DNA from: Pycnococcus provasolii
Lineage: Eukaryota > Chlorophyta > Pseudoscourfieldiophyceae > Pseudoscourfieldiales > Pycnococcaceae
NCBI GenBank assembly: GCA_938743325.2
Contig: OW568864.1
Coordinates: 868,001-932,000, forward strand
Direction: 5' to 3'
Length of the DNA: 64,000 nt
Shown here in pieces: positions 17,360 through 27,799 of the stretch; within the stretch, counting starts at the first letter, position 1; every line of letters starts with the position of its first letter. The notes below the pieces were generated by a model. It did no database searches. It had not been told where the DNA came from and worked only from the letters and a program-made list of their open reading frames with translations. Both the position numbers and the translations under genes were made by a program.

Positions 17360-20300
17360 ATGGTGCCGATCTCGGACGACGACGACGATATGGCGCCTGC
17401 CTCCCCTGGTGGTGGTGGTGGTGGTGCGACTGCGGCTGCTCCTGCTTCTAATAAGAAGGGCTCGTCCAAGGCTCCTGCTGCTTCTAAAGGCAAGGCGGCG
17501 GCGGCTGCCCCTGCCCCTAATAAGAATAATGCCGTCTCGTCGCTCATGGGCGATATCGACGACGATCTGTGGAGAGAGGGTACGACCGTGCCTCGCCGAA
17601 CGCCCAGAAAACTTAGGACGCTCGAGCTGTTCGCAGGATGCGGGGGACTGCACTTTGATGGAAGCGCCGCGTTCGCGGGAGCGAACGGCGCGAAGCTTGA
17701 CGTGTCCATCAAGTCGATCGCCGCGGTAGAGGTGGAAGAACACCCCGCACGAACGTACAAGGCGAACTATCCGGATGTGAACGTACTGCACATGGGCGTC
17801 GCGCGATTTCTAGGCACCGCGAAACGGCTCATTAACCTGAGAAAGGCGAACGTGCGTGGCGCGACGAGCGCGACGAACTTCACAGACATGCGCATCTCGT
17901 CGAAGCACGCCACGGACCACCTAGCGTTCGCCTCCACGCAAGCCAGGTCGGCGGCCAAGTCTTCAAAGGTGTCGGAGCACAAGCATCGTCAGCTTTGTGA
18001 CTCTATCACCCCAGGTGTCTTGAAGGGAAGCGTGGCGCTGCCCTGGCTGGAGTTCTACGCCCCCGGGCTCCCCAACCCAAAGACGGGCGGCAAGGGAACG
18101 TGGGTGCGCGATCCTGGCGACATCACAACCTCAGATGAGACAAAGCAGGGGCTCAAGCGCAACGTGCTCGCGGGTATCGCGGAATTCCTCAACGACAAGC
18201 AGAGATTCACGCCAGAGCATTTTCCTATGCCTGGCGATGTTGAGGTGATCACGGGTGGACCACCGTGCCAAGGTTGGAGCGGCTACAACACGACGCGCAT
18301 CACGTCCACAGACCTCGCCAAGCTTATGGAGCATAAGGAGAATAAACTTCTCGCGCGATTCCTGGAGGCTGTTTGGCTTTACCAGCCTCTGTACGTGTTG
18401 ATGGAAGAGGTGCCCGATGTGTGCAAGGAAAACGTCGTCACGTGGCTGAAAACCGCATTCTCGTCCAAGGGGTACAAGGTGAACGAGAATATTCACAGCA
18501 TCCAGCACAAGGAGCACCGTGGTGGCGGTGGCGGCGCCAGCCGAGGCGGCGGCAGATCTCGCGCTGCGTACGACGGTCGCACGGACAGACAGAAATTCGT
18601 GCTCACCACCGGTCACTACGGATGCCCGCAGACGCGTGATCGCATGATCTTCATGGCGAGTGCCGAGTGGCTGCATGAGGACGACCAGATCCGGCATCCC
18701 CCTAAAATCTGCCGCCCGCTCGATGACTTTGAGGAGGAGTCGGAGATGGCGTACCGCAACTCGAATTCCGCCGACGCACTGCCGGTGCTCGTATCCGATC
18801 TACGGGTGGTTCAGCAAAGCGTTGCCGAAAAGAGGACAACAGATGCGGCGGAGGCACTTGCGGCGCTCGAGAATGCCGCCGAGCCGTCGGAGGCGCCGTC
18901 GGTAGATCTGCCTAGGCGGGCAACGCTCTCCACGGTTGCAAAACAGTGTGCGACAGATGCTGCCAAGACATCTGCCCTGGTAACGGATGACATAGGCAAG
19001 CCGCCGCTTCGCGCGCTTGTCTACGGAGACGCCATCTCATGCGATCTGCCGAAGATGGCGAAGGAGGTTCAGGGAGCCAAGACCATGACGGGCGAGGTGG
19101 AGTCCGCGACCCACCGCTACGCGAGCGAGCCTGCGACACTGTACGAAGCGTACCTTCGCAGTAACAAGGCGTGCTGGGGAAGCGGCGAGGATGGTGGAGA
19201 GGTGAGGAACCACGTGGTGTACGCGCTTGGATGGTCTGATCAACTTCGCGTCAACCTGGTTCCGTACCGCAAGGATGCAGGTTGGCGCGACATGTCGGGC
19301 GACACATCATCTCTGCACTGCCCAAAGGCTATGGAGCTAACTGATGAGCAGTGGTACCACGACCGCAGCAGTGGTGCCGTTGGCAGTGGTAAAGCTGTTG
19401 CGTGGGACGACAATGTCGCGGATGACGCTGACGACGAGCCAAGCGACGACGAAGATGACGACGATGTGAAGCAGGGAGGTGGCAACCGTGCTCCGATCCG
19501 CCAGAGGTGGATCACGAAGATTCCAGACTACATGATTGACTGCGACGAGTACTTCGAGAAGCCCAGGACACCTCCAGGTGGATGGGAGAACGACGAGGAG
19601 AAGAACAAGGCTATGCTGGAGGCCCGTGAAGCTGCGGCGAAGGTGGAGAGGAAACGCGCACACGCGGAAGATCGAATGCCTCGCCTGCGAAATGGATGGT
19701 CGCTCCCCTCCAAGCGCTTTCCGGTGGTGCCATTCTGGTGTCTTACGATGAAAAGCGGACGCGACACCGAGTGCTACGCGCGCTTTTCGTACAGTGACGT
19801 GCATGACACCGTCCACTCGTACCATAAGCCCCACTGGCATCGCAGCCTGGTGCCATTCGCGCCTCGCGTCATGTCAATTCGCGAGAAGGCTCGCATCCAG
19901 GGATTTCCTGACCACTTCCGTTTCCTTGGAGACGTCCAGGCACAGTACAAGCAGATCGGCAATGCCGTCAGTCCCCAGCTCGCCAAGGCAATCGGCAAGG
20001 AGATGCTTCGCCGTGTCGCAGGCCACGTGGCGCGCACCGAGCTGTGCGGAGTTAGCGTGGATGAAGTGCAGACGGGGACGCCGTGCTGGAGCTCGGGCAT
20101 TGCTGACTTCCACGACTTCGTCTGCGCTCGCCGAGCGGAGACGTTCAGCTCTGAGGATACCGCCGTCGTGGCGGCGAGAGAGGTACCCTTGGGCTCGAGT
20201 TTGCCTTTGCACACTCCGATCAACTACGGCAAGCCCAAGCTCGTTGACATGACGTATGAGGAGATCCTTGTTGAATACAACACATTATCACGAAAGGATC

Positions 20301-20441
20301 ACTCAAGCCGCTTCAATAAAATGGAGCCATTCGACCTTCTAGATTGGGTGCAAGATCAGCGACCATGGCACATCGAGAAGGTGGTGGGCATCCGCTGGAA
20401 AGATGGCATCTTGCCAGCGAATGCAACCTACATCGATGAAA

Positions 20442-20478
<37 letters not shown>

Positions 20479-21589
20479 AGGGGAGGAGCAGGAGCAGGAG
20501 GTGCTTCCGTCACCGCAAAATGAGCAGACAATGGATGAAGAGAACGCGGGAGGTTCGAACAATGCTGCCGGTGACAATGGCACGGGAGGAGGTCGGAGCT
20601 TGCGGAAGAGAAGCACACCGTACGAGAAGATCCAGCAACCTAAGAAGAAGAGGAAAACTAAGGCACAGCCCAAGAAGAAGCAGCGAAAGGGACCTGCAGG
20701 TGAACTCGAGGTGGGTGCTCTGTACACAGGCTTCAAGCTCGAGGAGTGGAACGAGGCTGGCCCGATCTCAAACACCTGGCCATGGAAGGTGTTCTACAGC
20801 GACCCGAAGCGGCAGGCGTACATCGACGAAGTGCTGGGTGGCATTCGTAAGGGGTACACCGTTGAGGGATACGATGCGAATTTCGAGTTCATCGCGCATC
20901 CTCACCTCGTCGATGCAACGGAGACGTGGGATAATCACATGGAGCGCTACAAGACGGAGAAAAAGAAAGGGCATTTCGACAACGTTAAGACGCTCCGCCA
21001 CGGTGGCTGGATGAAGTACAAAAAGAAGACGGGCATCTGGAATGACGAGGGTGACACGGTGCGCCTGAACGTCGGACAGAGCATCCCCGATCTAGCGGGT
21101 GCAAAGGAGCAGGTTGTCAAGAAGAAGGTGGTTGACGAGGACGGGTTCGAGATGGAGGTGGAGGAATTGGTGGAGCCTGCGGCAAGAGTCACGACAGGGG
21201 CTGCGAAGCGATGGAAGAAGAACGATGCCCGAGAATACGGTTCGCACGAGTATGACCGAGCTGGAGATGGCCTCAATGCTCACGACGTGAAGGAGGTGCG
21301 AGACGTTGTGGCGGAGGTGGCTATCAAGAGACATGAGAAGGCGGCGACGACAGACAAGGCTGAGAAGAAAACGGGTCGCGCTGGGGGCGGTGCTGGCGCG
21401 GGATCGCGCGCGCCGCCTGCATCGACGAAGAAAGCTGGAGGGCAAAGGAAGAAGGCCAGAGCGACAGCAGCGAAGCCTGCGGCGCCGACGACATCGCCCG
21501 CCCGCCAGAGCTCGCGAGCTGCGGCACGCAAGAGCTACAAGGACGAGTCTGAGGACGAATTCGTTTCAGAGGAGTCTGATTTCGAGTAG
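17360..21589 (+). CDS. DNA (cytosine-5) methyltransferase, DNMT1/CMT-like, with long C-terminal extension
   Basis: 1409 aa from the ATG at 17360 (a GTG lies further upstream). Motif I is LELFAGCGGLHFDG at about 86-99, only 85 residues from the start, so no replication-foci or BAH domains precede it. Motif IV with the catalytic Cys is GGPPCQGWSGYN at about 299-310; motif VI reads LMEEVPDV (usual ENV is EEV); motif VIII is GHYGCPQTRDRMIFMA at about 418-433. About 400 residues then separate it from motif IX (REKARIQGFPDHFRF, about 839-853) and motif X (QIGNAVSPQLAKAIG, about 864). A 530-residue tail follows with a polyaspartate run, a KKKRKTKAQPKKK basic run and a novel Trp-rich block. It methylates cytosine in nuclear DNA using S-adenosylmethionine. 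Subfamily is unsure: motif IV context is DNMT1-like. Confidence 0.87.
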
Positions 21590-21719
21590 TAAAAAAGTTC
21601 TTCCCCTTTATTCTCCAGTCAATTGGCAGTTGGCCAAACGTCTGGTGCCAATTGTCGGGTACAGTAGTCTAGGTGCTGTGTTAAGGATGAATGAAAGAAG
21701 GTTTTTGCTATATTAAATT

Positions 21720-23012
21720 TCAGGCTGCGGCCATCTCCTGCTGCTTCGCGGCGCCGCTCTCCAGCATCGCCTTGGCGGACGAAACGGAGTGCACCGCCTT
21801 AAATTCTTTGTTCTCAGCAAGGAACTCCTCGGCGGCGCGACGCCCTTCTGCCATGGTTTCACGCTCTTCATCTCCACCAACCGTGGTGCTCGCATCCCAA
21901 GCAGGAGCGCCAGCGAGTCTTTCGTCGGCGGCAGATTCGCGCGCGGCGCGTTCCGCCGCCACCTCGTCGATGCGCGCTTTGGCAGCCTCGGTGAGCTCGT
22001 CAACATTCGACGGCAAGGGAACGCCCTCGCCGTGCGCGGCACGAGCTGCTGCCGCTGCTTTGGCATCTGCGTTCGCGAGAGCGTTCATCGCGCGCACGAG
22101 CTCGCGATTCCACTGCTCTTCCTCGTGTGTCTTTTTGGCGCGATCCATCGCGACGAGCGCATCCTTGAGCTCCTCGGAGGCGAACTCTTCGTCGAGCGAC
22201 TCTGGGTCGAGCCCTTCGGCGAAGGCGAGCAGCTCGCTCTCCTCCGTCGCCTCGACCGCCTCCGCCTCCTCGCCGGTGCGCGCCCAAGCCGGCTTCTTCG
22301 CCGCCTCGTTTGCGTCGGCTGGTGGAGGCACCTCCACCTCCTCGACCACCTCCTTCACATCCTCTTCTGCAGGCGGCGGTTCCCTTTCCTTCCTCTCCTT
22401 CTCTGCGAGCACCGCCTGCCTAGCCGCGACCGCGTCCGCGACAAGTGCGTCCACGTCCAGTGCCAGGGGCGCAACGTCCGGTGCGGTGGCGCCGTGAGCT
22501 GCCGCGTCCTCGTCCACCGCTGCCGAGCTGTCGGCAAGCTGCGCGCTTTGCGTTTCGCGCAGCTTGGCTGCTGCTTGGCTAGGCTTCCAGAACGTTGACA
22601 CGTCCTTTCCGTCCAACACGGCGCTTCGCAGAGTTGTGCAGAACGCCATGATGTTCTCCTTCTTTTCCACCTTTTCCACCTCCTTGGCAGCCTTGCTTTC
22701 CCTCATGGTGCGCACCTTTCGGGACAGGAGCTTGAGGAACTTCTTATGCCTCACCATGGCGTTGTAGCGGTCGAAGATGCTGTGTGCGCTCGAAAGCGCC
22801 CCTTGTGTCCCTCCTCGGCTGACTCTCGCGCCGTCCGCGTCGACGCGGTTAGAGGAGGGCACGGGCGTCAGGCCGAGCTGGTCGTTCGCGCCCGTTTTGT
22901 GTCCCGCGACGAACGGCAGAGACGCCGAGTCTAGCGTCCGTCCTGACCCTGCGTCCGTCGGCCGGTCGCAGAGCATGACGCCCTTGAAGTTCTGCGCCTC
23001 GACGTCCGCCAT
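21720..23012 (-). CDS. acidic Ala/Glu-rich coiled-coil protein, unknown
   Basis: 430 aa from the ATG at 23012; the frame stays open upstream, but that part is low-complexity and has no better start. The N-terminus begins MADVEAQNFKGVMLCDRP. Residues about 75-120 are basic helical (YNAMVRHKKFLKLLSRKVRT), and the remainder is dominated by Ala, Glu and Lys with heptad-like spacing. No family was recognised and no membrane segment or signal is visible. It is convergent with the methyltransferase (130 bp between stops). TACAGTA at 23146 lies 134 bp upstream of the start. It is likely a structural or scaffold protein. Confidence 0.7.
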   Translation of the reverse strand: MADVEAQNFKGVMLCDRPTDAGSGRTLDSASLPFVAGHKTGANDQLGLTPVPSSNRVDADGARVSRGGTQGALSSAHSIFDRYNAMVRHKKFLKLLSRKVRTMRESKAAKEVEKVEKKENIMAFCTTLRSAVLDGKDVSTFWKPSQAAAKLRETQSAQLADSSAAVDEDAAAHGATAPDVAPLALDVDALVADAVAARQAVLAEKERKEREPPPAEEDVKEVVEEVEVPPPADANEAAKKPAWARTGEEAEAVEATEESELLAFAEGLDPESLDEEFASEELKDALVAMDRAKKTHEEEQWNRELVRAMNALANADAKAAAAARAAHGEGVPLPSNVDELTEAAKARIDEVAAERAARESAADERLAGAPAWDASTTVGGDEERETMAEGRRAAEEFLAENKEFKAVHSVSSAKAMLESGAAKQQEMAAA

Positions 23013-25044
23013 GGTATGGTATGGTGTGGTGCTCTGCTCTGCTCTGCTCGAGAGGGAAGTTAAGCTTAGGTGGTCTGGAGGGGAGGCACCAACGACCGGC
23101 CGGCCGCTCTGGAGAACAAGCTTTCGGGTTTTTCTTACGGGTAGGTACAGTAAGAACGAAGAAGGACTTTGGTGCGCTGCGCTCAGACGGCTCAGTGCGC
23201 TCTTGTGATGAAGCTCTGGACTCTGGTCACTTGTACGAGCCTCAGAAGTCAGAAGTGGGCGCGAGGAATGACCAGTGACCACAACACACCAGCGCGAAGC
23301 CGCGAAGATTGGACCGCGAACGAACGAGAGGTTACTACGAGTACAGTACGGGTACGAGTTGTGCCGTTTGTTGGTGTTGGCTTTGCACTGCTTGCACTGC
23401 TTGCACTGCTTGCACGTCGCAGTCTCCTCTCCGACCGTGCGTCCCGCCTGACGGCCTGGCCTGCAGCGCGCTTTCAGCGGAGAGGAATTCTTCGAAGGCT
23501 TTGGTAGGCGAATGGATTGGCGCATCCTCTTGGAATCCTCTTGTTTTGAGCCCACCGGTGGACGAACGCGAATGGTCGTGCGCATTAATTAACCTTAGCA
23601 AACGAATATAGGATAGCAACCGGAGCAACCTGCGCTGCCATGCGCGCAAGGCGCGAGGAATGTTTTCGCGTCCTGACGGCGTGGACACGAAGAGTAAAGG
23701 TGACCAAGCAGCTCAAGCAGCGGAATTCTTGCGGGCTAGGCAGTCGCAAACTCGTCTTGAAAATCGGAAGAATTTTCATTTTTTTTCCGTGAAAATTGCA
23801 CAACTCTTCCACTTGGCTGCTTGGTAGTCTATGCCGAGAACAGAGCAGCACGAACAAAGCCTTCTTCGTGCTGAGTTCTTCGTCGTGCCAGGACGGAGTG
23901 CCAAGCCAACCCGGTAGGGTACGGGAGCGACAACCGAGCCGCGGAGTGAACTACGAAGTTCGCAGCACGAGGAATCCCCACGACGAGTGGACGAGCAGGG
24001 CGAGCCGTGAGCCTTGGCCTTGAGCGCGAGCCCTTTGCCAACGAAGAGAGAGAGAAGAGCAAGAGCGCAAGTGCGTGCAGGGTGCACCAAGTCCGTCCGT
24101 TCAGGCGAGCGTGAGCGTTCTCCTTGCACCGCCTTGACTTGCCAGGTGCTTGCTGTCTCTCGGTCCCTCGGTGCCTCGGTGCCTCCACTGCTTCGGTGTC
24201 TTGGGAGAGGAGAGGGAGGGTACAGTAACCTGCCTGATGAGCTAGCTCGAGCTCTGCCCATCTACAGGAGAGCTCCCAGCCTCCTCGGAGCTCGTCGGAG
24301 AAACCCTCGATCGTCGGAACACTCCAAGGCGCACGGCAAGGCAGCACGGCAAGGCCCGGCAGCAGGTTGTTTGTTTGGGCTCGAGACACACTCGTATACA
24401 ACCAACTCGGATCCAACTCCACGCTCGGAGCACGCCTCGGAGCACGCCGACGGGCCGGTTGAGTTGAGGATATATACAACTTCAATACGCGACGCCATCT
24501 CAAGACGACGGGTCTCCCTCCCCCTCCGAGGAGGTCCCGCTCCGCTCCAAGTCCATTGAGTCATTTCACCCTCGGCCATTTCAGTATTTCAGCTCTTTAA
24601 GGTCAACTTAATTATCTCGCGACTGAAGTCCTCCACTCCTTCTTGTGTTGTGTGCTGGTGCCTGTTCTTGTTCGCGCTGGTGAAGGGTTAGGTGCTTATT
24701 TCGCTGCTTGCGTGCCCCTTCAAGGCTACAAGGCGTTGCGAGCCAAGCCGTACGGAGGTAGGTCGTCTGTCTTTGTCTGAGAGAGAGCGAGAGAGAGCGA
24801 GGGCCGCGGCGCTTTGAGAGAGCTCGGCCGGCTCAAGGCGCAGAGCAGCAGGACAAGAGGAATTAACAGTTTTTTTTCAGTCCGTTCGTGGAAAGCGAAA
24901 AGGACACGCTCGGCGGCTTTCTTGCAAGCTGCCAAAGTCGCGACGACACAACTCGACGAGCTGGAAACAGCCGCTACCAGCAGCACCGGGACTGAGCTGC
25001 CCGCGTCGCCAACTGGTCAGCACCTTGGCGTCCGTTTGCCGCCC
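23013..25044. other. long intergenic region; leaders of two divergent genes
   Basis: About 2 kb. The minus-strand gene's leader starts with TATGG and CTCTG microrepeats (23010-23050). A 9-bp minisatellite (TTGCACTGC) is at 23378-23413. TACAGTA occurs at 23146, 23342 and 24221. Upstream of the channel gene, a possible 5' intron ends at a strong acceptor (AACAGTTTTTTTTCAG, ending 24880), with a candidate donor GAG|GTAGGT at 24757. Many short frames exist in this Arg/Ser-rich translating DNA, but none is credible. Confidence 0.45.
23378..23413 (+). repeat. 9-bp minisatellite, four units of TTGCACTGC
   Basis: Four head-to-tail copies (first and last slightly diverged) in the non-coding region upstream of the coiled-coil gene. 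No function is evident. Confidence 0.8.
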
Positions 25045-27543
25045 ATGAACTCCGTGCACCCACTCACCGAGGAAGAGCAGGGGGACGCCGCGGCAACCTC
25101 GGCGCCGGCGACAGAGCCGTCTAGCAGCGACCATGCCTCTGTGCGAAGAGCTCTCCAGGTACAGAGCACGAAGTTTCCGGAGAGGATACGCGTGAATACT
25201 GGTCTGTCTGACGAAGGTAAGGTTCGCTTCAACGAGTTCCACGACAGCGATGATGACAAGAACCAACTCACGGAGGAGGCGGAGATGGACGAGCAAACCA
25301 AAGCGGCTATGTACATGAACAAACCGCCGTATATGATCGACCCGCGAAGCAAGTCGAGCAGACAGTGGGACATCATCATCGCCGTGCTGCTGCTCTTCAC
25401 TGCGCTCGTTACGCCTTACGAGGTGGCGTTTATCTCAACGCAATTCAACGCGCTCTTCTACATCAACCGTATCGTGGACCTTATGTTCCTGTTGGACATC
25501 TTCGTAGCTTTCTCAACAGGCTTCCAGGACCAGAGCATTGGCACGGGAACTTTCGTGTGGTGCTTCGAGCGCAAGAAGGTGGCGCTGCGGTACTTGCGCG
25601 GCCTGTTCATCATCGACGTCGTTTCGCTCATTCCCTTTGACTGGATCGCCATTGCGCTCAGGTCTCCGGTTTTGCAGAAGCTGAAGGTGCTGCGAACGCT
25701 CAAGCTCTTTCGAATCGTGAAGAGCGGGCGTATATTGCGCAGACTGGAAGACTCGATCAACATCGACTTCAACGTGCTCACGCTGTTCAAGTTCCTCATC
25801 GGCGTCATGCTGCTGTCGCACTGGCAGGCGTGCGCCTTCAAAATATGCGCTGATGTCGCCGGCCACCAGCTGAACTGGATCTCAAGCTACTTTCACAACT
25901 TCTACCGCATCGGCGAATCGGCGCCGCCGTCGTGCTCGGACGTGTGCCTGTCCGACTCTCTGAACAGCGGCGGCCATTGGGTGGGCACGTGGATCAGCGG
26001 CTCCTTCGAGCCTGCAAACGCGTCCGCTTGGAACCTCAAGGATGGCACAGAATGCAAATACACACCAGACAGCAGCTTCGTCGGGCCCACCGGCTCGAGC
26101 TTCGCCGGCGAGCGCTGCCTGGACGTCAACCACAACTACCTGACATGGCTGAAAGTCGACGCCTTCCGGGCTTACATTGCGAGCTTGTACTGGGCCCTCG
26201 TCACGATGACCACGATTGGCTACGGCGACATCATCCCAACCGCAAACAGCGAGCGCTTCTTCCTCATCTTCAACATGCTCATTTCCACAGGAGTTTTTGC
26301 GTACGTGGTTGGCTCCATCTGCGGCATTGTTAGCAATATGGACCGCAGGTCGCAGGAGCATCACGACATGATGGACGAGCTGAACAAGTTCATGGTGGAG
26401 GCTCGGCTCAGCTTGGACTTAATGCCGCGTCTGCGCGATTACTTCAAATACCGGCACCGCACCTCGAGCATGGAAAGCATGGGCAGACTGCTCGAGTTCA
26501 TGAGCCCAGCGCTTCGCGGCGAGGTGGCAATTCACGTCTGCGGCGCATGGCTGGAAAAGGTTCCGCTCTTCGCAAATCAGCCGACCGAATTCACCGTATC
26601 AATCAGTCTGATGCTCAAGACGGAGACATTCCCGCGTGGCGAGACGATCGTGAAGATGGGCGATGCGGCGGAAAAGATGTACATTGTTGAGCGAGGTGTG
26701 GTTGGTGGAAAGGGCCGCGTCTTCACGTCAGGCAAGGTGCTCGGCGAGGAAAGCCTATGCGGCGAGATGACGGCTGACTACACGGCGGTGGCGATGACAT
26801 ACACAGACCTCTTCGTGCTCTCGCGTGACGATATCAACTCTCTACTTCCGAAGTATCCGTACGTCAACGGAAGACTTCGAAGGCTCTATTGCATGAAGAC
26901 TGCGAAAGACTGCATCACACTGTTTGCGTCCACCTGGACAATGCTCCAAAACGCCAGTTCGACAAAGGCATTAGAGGAGCAGTGTGGCTTTAAATTGTCC
27001 CCAAAGGACGTTGAGATGCTGACTCCAGGCGCCAAGGCGATGATGATGAAAAAGCGCGAGGTGTACTACATCGCGAAAATGATGTTAATGGACGACGCTG
27101 GCCATGTTCCGTCCGGCAACCCGAAACTTGATTTTCTCATCAAGGCCATGCAAAGAAGGGGAGCAAGCGAAGATCGAGGTGCCGGTGAAAGCAGCACCAA
27201 AAGGCTCATGTCTGGCCTCAAATCTATCGGCGAGGCACAGACAGAGCTTGACACGGAATCAGCATCGACACCCTCGACGTCGACGGGTGGGCCACCAGGC
27301 GCTAGCGCGGCGTCGCTAGCCGTCAGTGTCGAAGCGGCGACTTCTGAGCGCGCCGAGCTCAGCAAAAAGCTTGACCTCGTTCTGAGCGCTATACAATCAC
27401 TGAGCGAGCGTGTATCAAGGCTGGAGTCCTCGACCACACGGCATTCCGCCGACGTCATTTCCGCCGCCCCTACCACAACCGCATCAGATCCTATTCCCTC
27501 GGAAGCTGCCGCTAGTGACGCCACATCAGCGCCAGAGGCATAA
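25045..27543 (+). CDS. voltage-gated-like K+ channel with cyclic-nucleotide-binding domain
   Basis: 832 aa from the ATG at 25045; the frame is open for 77 more codons upstream without an ATG, across a strong acceptor site, so a spliced start is possible. S1 begins near residue 110 (WDIIIAVLLLFTALVTPYEV). The S4 voltage sensor is LRTLKLFRIVKSGRILRRL. The pore loop is LVTMTTIGYGDIIPTANSER at about 386-405, with the GYGD potassium filter. A C-linker and a CNBD follow (about 505-605: FPRGETIVKMGDAAEKMYIV, GEESLCGEM). This is the EAG/HCN/CNG superfamily; the GYGD filter favours K+ selectivity. The region between S5 and the pore is enlarged (about 90 residues, with several Cys). The tail is Ser/Thr/Ala-rich. 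Likely plasma membrane or flagellar membrane. Confidence 0.9.
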   Translation: MNSVHPLTEEEQGDAAATSAPATEPSSSDHASVRRALQVQSTKFPERIRVNTGLSDEGKVRFNEFHDSDDDKNQLTEEAEMDEQTKAAMYMNKPPYMIDPRSKSSRQWDIIIAVLLLFTALVTPYEVAFISTQFNALFYINRIVDLMFLLDIFVAFSTGFQDQSIGTGTFVWCFERKKVALRYLRGLFIIDVVSLIPFDWIAIALRSPVLQKLKVLRTLKLFRIVKSGRILRRLEDSINIDFNVLTLFKFLIGVMLLSHWQACAFKICADVAGHQLNWISSYFHNFYRIGESAPPSCSDVCLSDSLNSGGHWVGTWISGSFEPANASAWNLKDGTECKYTPDSSFVGPTGSSFAGERCLDVNHNYLTWLKVDAFRAYIASLYWALVTMTTIGYGDIIPTANSERFFLIFNMLISTGVFAYVVGSICGIVSNMDRRSQEHHDMMDELNKFMVEARLSLDLMPRLRDYFKYRHRTSSMESMGRLLEFMSPALRGEVAIHVCGAWLEKVPLFANQPTEFTVSISLMLKTETFPRGETIVKMGDAAEKMYIVERGVVGGKGRVFTSGKVLGEESLCGEMTADYTAVAMTYTDLFVLSRDDINSLLPKYPYVNGRLRRLYCMKTAKDCITLFASTWTMLQNASSTKALEEQCGFKLSPKDVEMLTPGAKAMMMKKREVYYIAKMMLMDDAGHVPSGNPKLDFLIKAMQRRGASEDRGAGESSTKRLMSGLKSIGEAQTELDTESASTPSTSTGGPPGASAASLAVSVEAATSERAELSKKLDLVLSAIQSLSERVSRLESSTTRHSADVISAAPTTTASDPIPSEAAASDATSAPEA

Positions 27544-27799
27544 CAGATTTGAAATCGCATATATAAGTTCTGAAGTACAATAGCCTTCTTCACGTACCGC
27601 GCAAGAAGGCGCCCTCGTGCACCAAGACGGAGAATCTCCCAAGATTGGACCGGACAGGGATGTATATGAGCGCATTTGAAAGAAACGTGCATTGAGGACA
27701 GTGAGTATTTTAGCGGCGGATTTGGTATTCGTATGATAATGGTGAATAACTCGTTTCGAATATCACAAAATAAAAAAGCAAAATGCGCGCACCCATGCT

